DNA of 9,235 nucleotides from NCBI GenBank assembly GCA_041750975.1, contig JBGSYN010000215.1, positions 1 through 9,235 on the forward strand. The letters are read 5' to 3'. Positions 1 to 6,346 of the stretch are shown here, in pieces. Under the pieces are notes generated by a model, which saw nothing but the letters and a program-made list of their open reading frames with translations, did not search any database and was not told the origin of the DNA. The stretch comes from JBGSYN01 sp041750975. Its GTDB lineage: Bacteria > Pseudomonadota > Alphaproteobacteria > Geminicoccales > Geminicoccaceae. A program made the translations under genes and the position numbers. Each line of letters opens with the position of its first letter. Position 1 is the stretch's first letter.

Positions 1-139
1 AAAGGCTCTTGCCGCCACCCGTGGGCATGACGGCCAGAACATGGTCGCCGGCCATCAGCGCCCCCACGACCTCCTCCTGGCCGGGCCGAAACGATTTGAA
101 GCCGAACACGTCTTCGAGAGTTTGGGAAACCGATGTCAC
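1..139 (-). CDS. recQ: RecQ-type ATP-dependent DNA helicase, N-terminal fragment
   Basis: This is the 5' end of a gene that runs off the left edge; 46 codons are visible. Read on the minus strand from a GTG at 139-137, the product contains FGFKSFRPGQEEVV followed by the Walker A motif MPTGGGKSL. This is the characteristic RecQ N-terminus: the FRxGQ element that contacts the adenine of ATP, then helicase motif I. RecQ is a cytoplasmic 3'-5' DNA helicase used in recombination and replication repair. No ATG is available before the conserved region, and the frame is open upstream to a stop near 181-179, so GTG is the best start, although no clear ribosome binding site precedes it. The gene follows the GntR gene on the same strand after 76 bp but has no functional link to the sugar cluster. 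RecQ identity is fairly certain; the remaining domains lie outside the window. Confidence 0.88.
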   Translation of the reverse strand, partial: MTSVSQTLEDVFGFKSFRPGQEEVVGALMAGDHVLAVMPTGGGKSL

Positions 140-215
140 GAGGGAACGTGCCCGCTGTGAGGGACGTGCTTCAGTAGTTCAGGAGAGGAGCAGGAGTCGA
201 GCCTGCAGACTGGCA
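140..215. other. Short intergenic region between the GntR gene and recQ
   Basis: These 76 bases separate the GntR stop from the recQ start. The only structure seen is a small inverted repeat, GCAGG-AGTCGAG-CCTGC (190-206), a 5-bp stem with a 7-base loop. It has no T-run on the transcribed (minus) side, so it is not a convincing intrinsic terminator. No convincing recQ promoter is visible, and readthrough from the GntR gene is possible. Confidence 0.4.
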
Positions 216-881
216 TTATCCTTCGCCAGTGCCGTTGGCGACGAGCGGGGCGACGCGATCCCAGGTTTTGAGGATATGGATCTCGAGGGCCGCTGCCAGG
301 CGAGGGGCGTCGCGTTCAACCAGAGCATCGAGGATCTCTTGATGCTCCTGGACCGCTTTGGCCAGCGCCTCGGGTCGGTCGCCGCCGGCGAACAGGAGGC
401 GGCGAAGGCGTCGACGGAGCGAAGTGTGGGTATCGATCAGGGGCTGATTGCCGGAAGCCTCGACGATATGCTCGTGAATTTGCCGGTTCGCCTTGAAATA
501 CGGGCGTCGCTCCTGGTTTTCATAAGCCTTGAGCATCGTTCGGTGGAGCCGTTCGATCCGCTGGATCTGGCCCTTGGTCGCGACGTTGCAGGCGAGCTTG
601 CCGGCAAGCGCCTCAAGCCCGGCCATCAATACCAACATGTCGTAAGTCGCCTTCGCGGTGGGCTGCGTGATGACCGCGCCCCGGCTCGGCAGTAGGTCCA
701 CCAGACCTTCGAATGCCAGGACCTTGAGCGCTTCCCGCAACGGGGTCCGCGAGACGCCGAGTTCCTCGGAGATGGCAAGCTCGGGCAGGACTTCGCCGAA
801 TGGCCAGCGGCCCTCGACGATCATGTCGCGCAGACGCTGCAGCACCTCATCATGCAGGGGGCGGCGTTCGATCGGCGCCAT
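216..881 (-). CDS. GntR family transcriptional regulator, FCD (FadR) subfamily
   Basis: The 221-residue protein has the usual size and two-domain layout of FadR-type GntR regulators. Residues about 8-73 form the winged helix-turn-helix, with the family signature ISEELGVSRTPLREAL (37-52) and the wing LLPSRGAVI. Residues about 80-205 form the helical FCD effector domain. Its usual metal ligands appear as N132 (often Asp), H136, H180 and H202, so a metal-bound carboxylate or sugar-acid effector is plausible. The start is ATG at 881-879, preceded by GAGGAG with 6-base spacing. The gene lies 124 bp downstream of, and on the same strand as, the ABC transporter ATPase gene, which makes it the likely local regulator of the transporter, hydrolase and RraA-like genes. 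Family assignment is secure; effector and operators are inferred. Confidence 0.93.
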   Translation of the reverse strand: MAPIERRPLHDEVLQRLRDMIVEGRWPFGEVLPELAISEELGVSRTPLREALKVLAFEGLVDLLPSRGAVITQPTAKATYDMLVLMAGLEALAGKLACNVATKGQIQRIERLHRTMLKAYENQERRPYFKANRQIHEHIVEASGNQPLIDTHTSLRRRLRRLLFAGGDRPEALAKAVQEHQEILDALVERDAPRLAAALEIHILKTWDRVAPLVANGTGEG

Positions 882-966
882 TCACAACTCCTCGGGACTC
901 AGCCGTCCGGCCACACGGCAACGAACCCTATTTACGGGCAGACAATGTTTTTTCGACCTGCGGCGT

Positions 967-1013
967 TGCGGGGATCACTGCAATATATGGTCCCGCACAA
1001 TCTGCTCAGTGAT
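967..1013 (-). other. Two interleaved inverted repeats at the end of the ATPase gene
   Basis: Read on the minus strand the order is ATCACTG (1013-1007), TGCGGG (997-992), CAGTGAT (980-974), CCCGCA (972-967). The first and third pair over 7 bp and the second and fourth over 6 bp, so the two hairpins exclude each other. The ATPase stop codon lies within the first arm. No T-run follows, so this is not a standard terminator. It could modulate readthrough from the transporter operon into the GntR gene, or be chance. The rest of the 882-1005 gap holds the GntR ribosome binding site and no clear promoter. Confidence 0.25.
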
Positions 1014-2193
1014 GAATGGCAAGTCCGCTCGAGGGATCGAAAAATTGCAGGCGGTCGGTATCGACCACGAGCTCGAGCGGATCGCCATTGCGGATCTGGC
1101 TCTTGGCGCTGAATCGGGCAATACAGAAGCTGCCCTCAGTTCCGGGTTCGGGGGCGATATCGGTAAGAAGATCGGGATCGACGACGTCGACATGTTGGGC
1201 GTCGAGGGCGAAATGGACGATCTGGTCCGAGCCCAGGGCCTCGACCAACTCGGCCTTGGAATGGAGCCGATTGCCCTGCGCTCCATCCGGAACCAGGGCC
1301 GTGTCTTCCATGTCCTCCGGACGGATGCCGACAATGACAGGTTGGTTGGCATAGGCTCGAAGGCCCGGACGACGATCGAAGACATGCTTGCTGACATGCA
1401 AGGCCTGGTTGCCCAGGGCAAGCCTCGAGCCATCGTCGCCATTCTCCCCCAAGGATGCATGGAAAAGGTTCATTGCGGGCGAGCCGATGAAGGTGGCAAC
1501 AAAGGTATTGGCCGGCCGATTATACATGTCGGCTGGTGTGTCGACCTGTTGCAGTACGCCGTCCTTGAGCAGCGCCACGCGGTCGCCCATGGTCATCGCC
1601 TCGACCTGATCATGCGTGACATAGATCGTCGTCGTGCCGAGACGGCGCTGCAGGCGGTGGATCTCCGAACGCATCTGGACGCGAAGCTTGGCGTCGAGAT
1701 TGGAAAGCGGCTCGTCCATCAGGAATACGGCTGGATCGCGGACGATGGCGCGGCCCATGGCGACGCGCTGGCGCTGCCCGCCCGAAAGCTGGCCCGGGCG
1801 TCGCTTGAGGAAGTCCTGCAGCTGCAGGATCCGAGCCGCCTCGTCGACGCGCCGGCGGATCTCCTGTTTCGGCAGCTTGGCGATCTGCAGCGGAAAGGCG
1901 ATGTTGGTAAAGACCGACATATGCGGATAGAGCGCATAGTTTTGAAACACCATGGCGACATCGCGGTCCTTCGGATGCACGTCATTGACGAATTCGTCGC
2001 CGATCCAGACCGCACCGTCGGTGATTTCCTCGAGGCCTGCGATCATCCGAAGTGCAGTCGACTTGCCGCAGCCCGAAGGGCCGACCAGGACCAGGAATTC
2101 TCCGTCCTCGATCTCGAGGCTGAGATTGTCGACCGCGGTAATGGCGTTGCCGCCATAGCGTTTGGTGAGCGCCTCGAGCGTGACATGGGCCAT
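1006..2193 (-). CDS. Sugar ABC transporter ATP-binding protein (MalK/UgpC/MsmK type)
   Basis: This 395-residue ATPase powers the importer from the cytoplasmic face of the membrane. Its nucleotide-binding domain is complete: Walker A GPSGCGKST (38-46), Q-loop at Q84 in VFQNYALYPHMSV, signature LSGGQRQRVAMGRA (136-149), Walker B with DEP and the catalytic E161, D-loop SNLDA and switch H194. The NTFVATFIGSPAMN segment (229-242) opens the C-terminal TOBE/OB regulatory region typical of CUT1 carbohydrate and glycerol-phosphate ATPases, and IGIRPED-type text follows (VGIRPEDM, 288-295). The start at 2193 follows the MalG-like stop by 19 bases, with only a weak AGAGA-like ribosome binding site. Co-transcription with the two permeases and binding protein is expected. 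The exact sugar cannot be read from the ATPase, and no specific gene symbol is justified. Confidence 0.95.
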   Translation of the reverse strand: MAHVTLEALTKRYGGNAITAVDNLSLEIEDGEFLVLVGPSGCGKSTALRMIAGLEEITDGAVWIGDEFVNDVHPKDRDVAMVFQNYALYPHMSVFTNIAFPLQIAKLPKQEIRRRVDEAARILQLQDFLKRRPGQLSGGQRQRVAMGRAIVRDPAVFLMDEPLSNLDAKLRVQMRSEIHRLQRRLGTTTIYVTHDQVEAMTMGDRVALLKDGVLQQVDTPADMYNRPANTFVATFIGSPAMNLFHASLGENGDDGSRLALGNQALHVSKHVFDRRPGLRAYANQPVIVGIRPEDMEDTALVPDGAQGNRLHSKAELVEALGSDQIVHFALDAQHVDVVDPDLLTDIAPEPGTEGSFCIARFSAKSQIRNGDPLELVVDTDRLQFFDPSSGLAIHH

Positions 2194-2212
2194 GCGGGGT
2201 CTCTATCGCTCT

Positions 2213-3109
2213 CTATTTGAAGCCCTGGGTGGCGATACCTCGGACCAGCAGGCGTTGCGAGGCGAGAAAGAAGCCGAGTACCGGGCCGATCGATACCAAC
2301 ACCATGGCGAAAAGGCCGCCGAAGGATGACGTGCCGCCGCTTGGGTCGAGAAACAGGCGAAGGGCGACAGGGACCGTCATCTTGTCGATATCGGTCAGGT
2401 AGATCAACTGCGAGAAGAAATCGTTATAGGTGAAGATGAAAGTGAAGACGGCCGTGGTCACCAAGGCCGGCACGGTCAGCGGCAGGATGATCCGCCAATA
2501 GCGCTGCCAGTAGGACGCGCCGTCGATCATTGCCGCCTGCTCGAGTTCGGGCGGCAACGAGCGCATGAACTGGACCATGAGAAAGACGAAGAAGGCGTCG
2601 GTCGCGAGGAATTTGGGGACGACCAGGGGCAGGATCGTGTTTACCCAGCCGATGTTGAGAAAGAAGATATATTGCGGGATCAGCTGGGCGTGGATCGGCA
2701 GCATGATCGAGCCGAGCATCAGCGAGAACCATAGCCATTTGAAGCGGAAATTGAGGCGGGCGAAAGCATAGGCCGCCATCGAGCAGGAAATGAGATTGCC
2801 GGCGATGGCGAGCGCACAGATGACGAAGGAGTTGACGAAAAACAGGCCGAACGTCTTGTCGCCGAAGAGATTCCAGCCCGTGCGGTAATTTTCTAGCGTC
2901 CAGGTGGTGGGGATGAGACCGAGACCGCCGAAGATCTCCGCTTCGGGACGCAACGAGGAGAACACCATCCATATCACCGGATAGAGCATCACCACGAGAA
3001 GGGTGATGAGGATCAAGTGCAGGCCGAATTTGCGAAGCCGCTGCGCATTTGCTCGACGCATCCGGCTCTGGCGCAGGAGTTCGGGATCGTAGGTCCTAGC
3101 GGTCGCCAT
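2213..3109 (-). CDS. Sugar ABC transporter permease, MalG-like (CUT1)
   Basis: This 298-residue inner-membrane protein forms one half of the importer channel. About six hydrophobic segments are visible (roughly 28-50, 88-112, 122-145, 155-182, 213-232 and 263-285). The cytoplasmic EAA coupling loop, EQAAMIDGASYWQRYWRIILP (190-210), touches the ATPase and has the expected GA and distal ILP. The TLENY motif before the second segment and the C-terminal RGIATQGFK ending are typical of MalG-type subunits. The start at 3109 lies inside the end of the MalF-like gene (ATGGCGACCGCTAG contains both its start and the upstream stop), so the genes overlap by 14 bp and are probably translationally coupled. 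The substrate is not defined by the sequence. Confidence 0.95.
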   Translation of the reverse strand: MATARTYDPELLRQSRMRRANAQRLRKFGLHLILITLLVVMLYPVIWMVFSSLRPEAEIFGGLGLIPTTWTLENYRTGWNLFGDKTFGLFFVNSFVICALAIAGNLISCSMAAYAFARLNFRFKWLWFSLMLGSIMLPIHAQLIPQYIFFLNIGWVNTILPLVVPKFLATDAFFVFLMVQFMRSLPPELEQAAMIDGASYWQRYWRIILPLTVPALVTTAVFTFIFTYNDFFSQLIYLTDIDKMTVPVALRLFLDPSGGTSSFGGLFAMVLVSIGPVLGFFLASQRLLVRGIATQGFK

Positions 3110-4064
3110 AGAAGACCCAGTAGCGTGCGGTCCAGAAGACGAAGGCGGTCATCGCCGCGATCGCCAGCAAAAGCAGCCAGGCCATGGCCGAACCATAGCC
3201 CATATCCAGATGCACGAAGGCGCGCTGGTAGAGATAAAGCGTATAGAGCAGGGTCGAATCGATCGGCCCGCCGGTGCCGCGCGAGACGACGAAGGCCTGG
3301 GTAAATGATTGGAACGAACCGATGGTCAGGAGAACCATGTTGAAGAAGATGACGGGTGTCAGCAGCGGCAGGGTAATCCGGCGAAAGCGCTGCAGGGCGC
3401 TTGCACCGTCGATCGAGGCCGCTTCATAGTAGGAGTTGGGAATTTGCCTAAGCGCCGCCAGAAAAATGACCATGGAGGCGCCGAACGTCCAGACATTGAG
3501 CGCGATGACAACATCCAGCGCATAGTTTGGGTGCGTGATCCAGCCCCGGCCCTCGAACCCGAAAAGGGCGATGAAATGATTGAAGATGCCGCGCTCGCCG
3601 AAGACCTCACGCCAGAGGATGCCGATGCCGACGCTGGCGCCGATCAATGACGGGATATAGAAAAGCGAGCGGTAGATCGCGAGGCCCGAGAGACCGCGAT
3701 TGAGCATTACCGCAATGGTCAGCGAAAACACGAGAATGAGCGGCACGGAAAAGCCGACATAGCGGATCGTGACATCGACCGCGTTCATGAAGCGGCGGTC
3801 GCCGGTGAGCAGTTTTTCGTAGTTGTCGAGGCCGATCCAGCTCGGTGGACTCAAAATGTCGAAATCGGTGAAGGAAAGCACGAGCGACGCCGCGATCGGG
3901 ATGATGGTGATACCGAAAAGCCCGATGAACCAGGGCAGCAGGAACAGATAGGCCGCCCTATTCTCGGCGCGTCGCACCGGCGAGCCGCCCCGGCCCTTGG
4001 GGATGGCTCGGGCTGGTCTCTTCGCCGGAGCCACCCGGGCTGCCGGTGCGGTCACCGTACTCAT
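3096..4064 (-). CDS. Sugar ABC transporter permease, MalF-like (CUT1)
   Basis: This 322-residue inner-membrane protein is the partner permease. A basic, Ala/Pro-rich cytoplasmic N-terminus of about 35 residues precedes six predicted membrane segments (first at about 37-63). The EAA loop YEAASIDGASALQRFRRITL (213-232) is intact, and the preceding FGASMVIFLAALRQIP stretch is standard for this subfamily. The length is normal for short MalF/UgpA-like subunits that lack MalF's large periplasmic loop. The ATG at 4064-4062 has no recognisable Shine-Dalgarno sequence, in contrast to the strong one of the binding-protein gene, so lower expression of the permeases is likely. It lies 73 bp downstream of the binding-protein gene, beyond a stem-loop, and overlaps the MalG-like gene. 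Confidence 0.94.
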   Translation of the reverse strand: MSTVTAPAARVAPAKRPARAIPKGRGGSPVRRAENRAAYLFLLPWFIGLFGITIIPIAASLVLSFTDFDILSPPSWIGLDNYEKLLTGDRRFMNAVDVTIRYVGFSVPLILVFSLTIAVMLNRGLSGLAIYRSLFYIPSLIGASVGIGILWREVFGERGIFNHFIALFGFEGRGWITHPNYALDVVIALNVWTFGASMVIFLAALRQIPNSYYEAASIDGASALQRFRRITLPLLTPVIFFNMVLLTIGSFQSFTQAFVVSRGTGGPIDSTLLYTLYLYQRAFVHLDMGYGSAMAWLLLLAIAAMTAFVFWTARYWVFYGDR

Positions 4065-4091
4065 GAGACGCTGTAAGCGAGCCGGCAGCGG

Positions 4092-4130
4092 GGCGAGGAC
4101 CGAAAAATCATAATCAAGAGGATCCTCGCC
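4092..4130 (-). other. Intercistronic stem-loop between binding-protein and permease genes
   Basis: A perfect 8-bp inverted repeat, GGCGAGGA (4092-4099) with TCCTCGCC (4123-4130), encloses a 23-base loop just downstream of the binding-protein stop. One arm overlaps a 10-bp palindrome GAGGATCCTC (4118-4127), which could form a competing small hairpin. No T-run follows the stem on the minus strand. In other binding-protein transporter operons such a structure protects the upstream message from 3' decay and lets the binding protein outnumber the permeases; that role is inferred here. Confidence 0.5.
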
Positions 4131-4137
4131 TCCTTTC

Positions 4138-5472
4138 TCAGTTCAAAAGATCGTCCATCTCGCTGGCGAATTGTGACGCCGCTTCCTCAGGCGTTAAGGC
4201 CTCGAACGCGACCGCATCGTAGGCTTGATTGAGCGACTGGGTCATGGCCGCGAAACCACCCGAGGGCCAGTTGATGGGTTTGGCGCCCGGTGCCACCTCC
4301 TGGAAGATAAGGATCTGCTCGAGCTGACCGCGGCTAGTATTCGGGCCGTTGGCCTGCTCGTCCTGAAAGCGGTCGACGGCAACGACACCATTGTCGGATT
4401 CGTAGATGGCGGCAGCGCGGGGATCCTGGGTGAAGAAATTGATCCAGGCGACAGCTACGGGAACCAACTCCTCGGGGCAGGTAGCGCCGATGGCGATGCC
4501 GTTGGCGCCGAGATCCATACCGGTCGTGCCATCCTCGGCACTCGGATAGGGCAGGATCGACAACTGGTCACCTGGCCTCACCGCGTCCATCACCTGCTGG
4601 TGCGAATCGAGCCGGTTCGGCGGCCGGTTGGTGACGAACGTCCGGCCGTTGGCGATATTGGACTCTTCGATCAAGCTGCCATTGTCGGCGATCGCCTCCT
4701 CGGGCGAATCGGTGAGTCCTGCCTTGCGGATTTCTTCCCAATACTCGAACCATTCGACCGTGACTTCTTCGGGAAATCCGAGCTTGGTGCCCTCGAACAC
4801 CGGATAACCTTGTGACTGCACCCATGTCACGAAGGAGTCCTGCTCGCGGCCCATATTATGGGTCGGGTTGACCCCCTCGGGTAGTTTTGGCGCGATGTCA
4901 CGGATGAGTTGTGCGAAATCATCCCAGGTCCAACTGTCGGACGGCAGCTCAAATTCAGCTTCCTCGAGCATCGTCTTGTTGTACATCATGGCGAAAAAGA
5001 AGACGCCGGAGGGAATCATATAGAGTTGGCCGTCGTCGCCGCGGCTCGATTGCAGCACCGGCTCGGCGATGCCGCGAACATCCAGTTCGCCCGCTTCCAG
5101 GAGATCGTCGAGCGGTCGTAGAATGTCCGGCTTGGCGTAGGTCGCGAGCCAGCGGGTCTGCATCTGGATCGCACAGGGTTGATTGCCGGCGGCCGACTGG
5201 ATCGTCAGTTTGTCCCAGTGCGGCAGCCAGTCTGAGTTTTCACGGACCACCGTGACGCTCGGGTTCTCCTCTTCGAAGAGTTGGAGGATCTGGTCGGTCT
5301 TTTGGTTGCGAAGTTGTCCGCCCCACCAACTGAACCGGATCTCGCCCTCTAACTCCTCTTGCGCGGATGCCGGCGCCTGCGCGCCTATCGCACCGGCGAC
5401 CGCCGCTGCCGCCACGGTGGTGCAAATTTGGCGATAAGCACGGCCGAAGCCGCTCTGTTGCCTTGCGCTCAT
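4138..5472 (-). CDS. Extracellular sugar-binding protein of the ABC transporter (family 1, CUT1)
   Basis: The 444-residue product is the periplasmic receptor of the importer. A Sec signal peptide is clear: a basic start with R11 and R14, a hydrophobic Ala-rich core (about 19-31), and a likely cleavage site APASA|QEE after residue 37. There is no lipobox cysteine, so it should be soluble. The mature protein begins with EIRFSWWGGQ and QILQLFEEENP, the standard opening lobe of family 1 solute-binding proteins. Aromatic residues in SWTWDDF (180-186) and the W241-W245 region could line a sugar site. The frame is open 49 codons further upstream, but ATG at 5472-5470 is chosen because AGGGAGG lies 5 bases before it and the signal peptide begins there. 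The protein is notably rich in Asp and Glu. It is the first gene of the operon, and its ligand is unknown. Confidence 0.94.
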   Translation of the reverse strand: MSARQQSGFGRAYRQICTTVAAAAVAGAIGAQAPASAQEELEGEIRFSWWGGQLRNQKTDQILQLFEEENPSVTVVRENSDWLPHWDKLTIQSAAGNQPCAIQMQTRWLATYAKPDILRPLDDLLEAGELDVRGIAEPVLQSSRGDDGQLYMIPSGVFFFAMMYNKTMLEEAEFELPSDSWTWDDFAQLIRDIAPKLPEGVNPTHNMGREQDSFVTWVQSQGYPVFEGTKLGFPEEVTVEWFEYWEEIRKAGLTDSPEEAIADNGSLIEESNIANGRTFVTNRPPNRLDSHQQVMDAVRPGDQLSILPYPSAEDGTTGMDLGANGIAIGATCPEELVPVAVAWINFFTQDPRAAAIYESDNGVVAVDRFQDEQANGPNTSRGQLEQILIFQEVAPGAKPINWPSGGFAAMTQSLNQAYDAVAFEALTPEEAASQFASEMDDLLN

Positions 5473-5535
5473 TCTGGCCTCCCTGAGTCTTAGCACCTGA
5501 CCGAGCTTTCCTCTGGCCAAGCCTCCTCTGTCAGT

Positions 5536-5550
5536 ATTAGTAATTACGAG
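5536..5550. promoter_or_regulatory. Candidate operator 1, GTAATTAC palindrome
   Basis: ATTAGTAATTACGAG contains the perfect 8-bp palindrome GTAATTAC (5540-5547), flanked by T and A so that it reads TAGT-AATT-ACGA. This resembles the TNGT...ACNA half-sites of FadR-type GntR proteins, though FadR itself has a three-base centre and this has four. It matches 10 of 15 bases with the site at 8192-8206, with the AATTAC core identical. Its overlap with the operon -10 suits repression by the linked GntR protein; binding is inferred. Confidence 0.4.
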
Positions 5551-5567
5551 ATCCAGCGAGCTGTCAA
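5536..5567 (-). promoter_or_regulatory. Candidate promoter of the transporter operon
   Basis: The -35 element TTGACA at 5567-5562 is a perfect consensus match. The -10 is less certain: ATTACT (5544-5539) has ideal 17-base spacing but matches TATAAT at only three positions, while ACTAAT (5541-5536) matches at four with a long 20-base spacer. Either -10 overlaps the GTAATTAC palindrome, so a protein bound there would block the promoter. Confidence 0.45.
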
Positions 5568-5576
5568 GAATTTGAC
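5563..5576. repeat. Inverted repeat GTCAA-GAAT-TTGAC over the -35 region
   Basis: Two 5-bp arms (5563-5567 and 5572-5576) are separated by GAAT. The left arm is part of the minus-strand TTGACA -35 box, and the right arm supplies a plus-strand TTGACG. It may be a second protein site or simply two back-to-back -35-like elements. The plus-strand TTGACG lacks a usable -10 at the correct distance before the RraA-like start. Confidence 0.35.
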
Positions 5577-5602
5577 GGGCTCCAACAGGGAGTAAATGAC
5601 GG

Positions 5603-6346
5603 ATGAGCCGGAAGTCCATTGATGAAATCGCCGAACGCTATCGGCGCTATTTGCGGGTCACGGATGTCACCGATGGGCTCGATGCCGTCGGCTATCAGAA
5701 CTTGACGCTGATGGACCCGAAAATCCGCCCCTTGTGGATGGGCATGAGCTTTTGGGGGTCGGCCGTGACGATGCGGGTGATCCCCACCAACATGCTGATG
5801 CCGGCCAAGCTCGATCCGAAGGACGCCCTCAATCAGCATCCGATTTGGGGCGAGATGGGCGGCTGGAAGGCGAACCTGAAGGCCCACGTCAGGCCCGGCT
5901 GTGTGGTCGTCACCTCCACCGGCGGTGCGCCCGAATGCGGCTATTGGGGCTCGATGAACAGCATGGAGATGGAAGCCATGGGGGCGCAAGGTGTCGTCAC
6001 CGAAGGCAATTGCCGCGACACCGACGAGGTGATCCTCCAACGCACGCCCGTCGCCTGCGCCGGCATCGGCCGCCCGATTATTCCGGGTCGGGTCGAACTC
6101 GAGGAGGTCGAGGTCGCGGTGGGCTGCGGCGGCGTGCTGGTGCGCCCCGGCGACATCATCGGCTGCGACTGGGACGGGGTCATCGTCGTACCGCAAGAGG
6201 TCGCCGAAGAAGTCCTGGTCTTCGCCGCCCGCATCGCTGTCGACGACAAGCGCAAGCGTCGCGAGCTCTACGACAAGCTCGGCAAGCCGCATGACGACAC
6301 CGTCGACTGGGAAGGTGCCCGGGAGTTCTTCAGGGACCTCCTCTAG
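5603..6346 (+). CDS. RraA/HMG-CHA aldolase family protein, first paralogue
   Basis: This 247-residue protein belongs to the RraA-like fold, which includes class II 4-hydroxy-4-methyl-2-oxoglutarate/4-carboxy-4-hydroxy-2-oxoadipate aldolases and the RNase E inhibitor RraA. Conserved elements in order are DVTDGLDAVG (21-30), the glycine loop CGYWGS (112-117), the central GAQGVVTEGNCRDTDE with the metal/substrate pair R138-D139, and CGGVLVRPGDIIGCDWDGVIVVP (175-197). The length fits the aldolases (about 230-240 residues) better than true RraA (about 160), so a metabolic lyase role is likelier than RNA decay. It starts at ATG 5603 with AGGGAG 10 bases upstream; an ATG at 5596 opens only an 8-codon frame. 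It is divergent from the transporter operon, convergent with the hydrolase gene, and related to the protein at 8250-8963. The substrate is unknown. Confidence 0.9.
   Translation: MSRKSIDEIAERYRRYLRVTDVTDGLDAVGYQNLTLMDPKIRPLWMGMSFWGSAVTMRVIPTNMLMPAKLDPKDALNQHPIWGEMGGWKANLKAHVRPGCVVVTSTGGAPECGYWGSMNSMEMEAMGAQGVVTEGNCRDTDEVILQRTPVACAGIGRPIIPGRVELEEVEVAVGCGGVLVRPGDIIGCDWDGVIVVPQEVAEEVLVFAARIAVDDKRKRRELYDKLGKPHDDTVDWEGAREFFRDLL

Larger units (their letters stand above)
5473..5602. promoter_or_regulatory. Divergent control region between the transporter operon and the first RraA-like gene
   Basis: These 130 bp hold the start signals for two divergent units. On the minus side there is an exact TTGACA (5567-5562) and the strong AGGGAGG ribosome binding site of the binding-protein gene (5484-5478). 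On the plus side AGGGAG (5587-5592) lies 10 bases before the RraA-like ATG. No convincing plus-strand -10/-35 pair was found. Two palindromes, listed separately, occupy the centre, where a regulator could control both directions. Confidence 0.6.

Noticed and set aside
190..206. Possible terminator or tRNA-like arm GCAGG-AGTCGAG-CCTGC
   Set aside because: The stem is only 5 bp, no T-run follows, and no other tRNA arms or acceptor stem can be found around it.
9..695. 228-codon plus-strand open frame opposite recQ and the GntR gene
   Set aside because: Both genes on the minus strand are recognisable families; this frame crosses their intergenic gap and shows no motif.
658..2220. 520-codon plus-strand open frame opposite the ATPase and GntR genes
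   Set aside because: It lies antisense to two securely identified genes, shows no recognisable domain, and long antisense frames are usual in GC-rich DNA.
5473..5619. Upstream 49-codon extension of the binding-protein frame
   Set aside because: It would place the signal peptide internally and bury the divergent promoter; the strong AGGGAGG favours the ATG at 5472.
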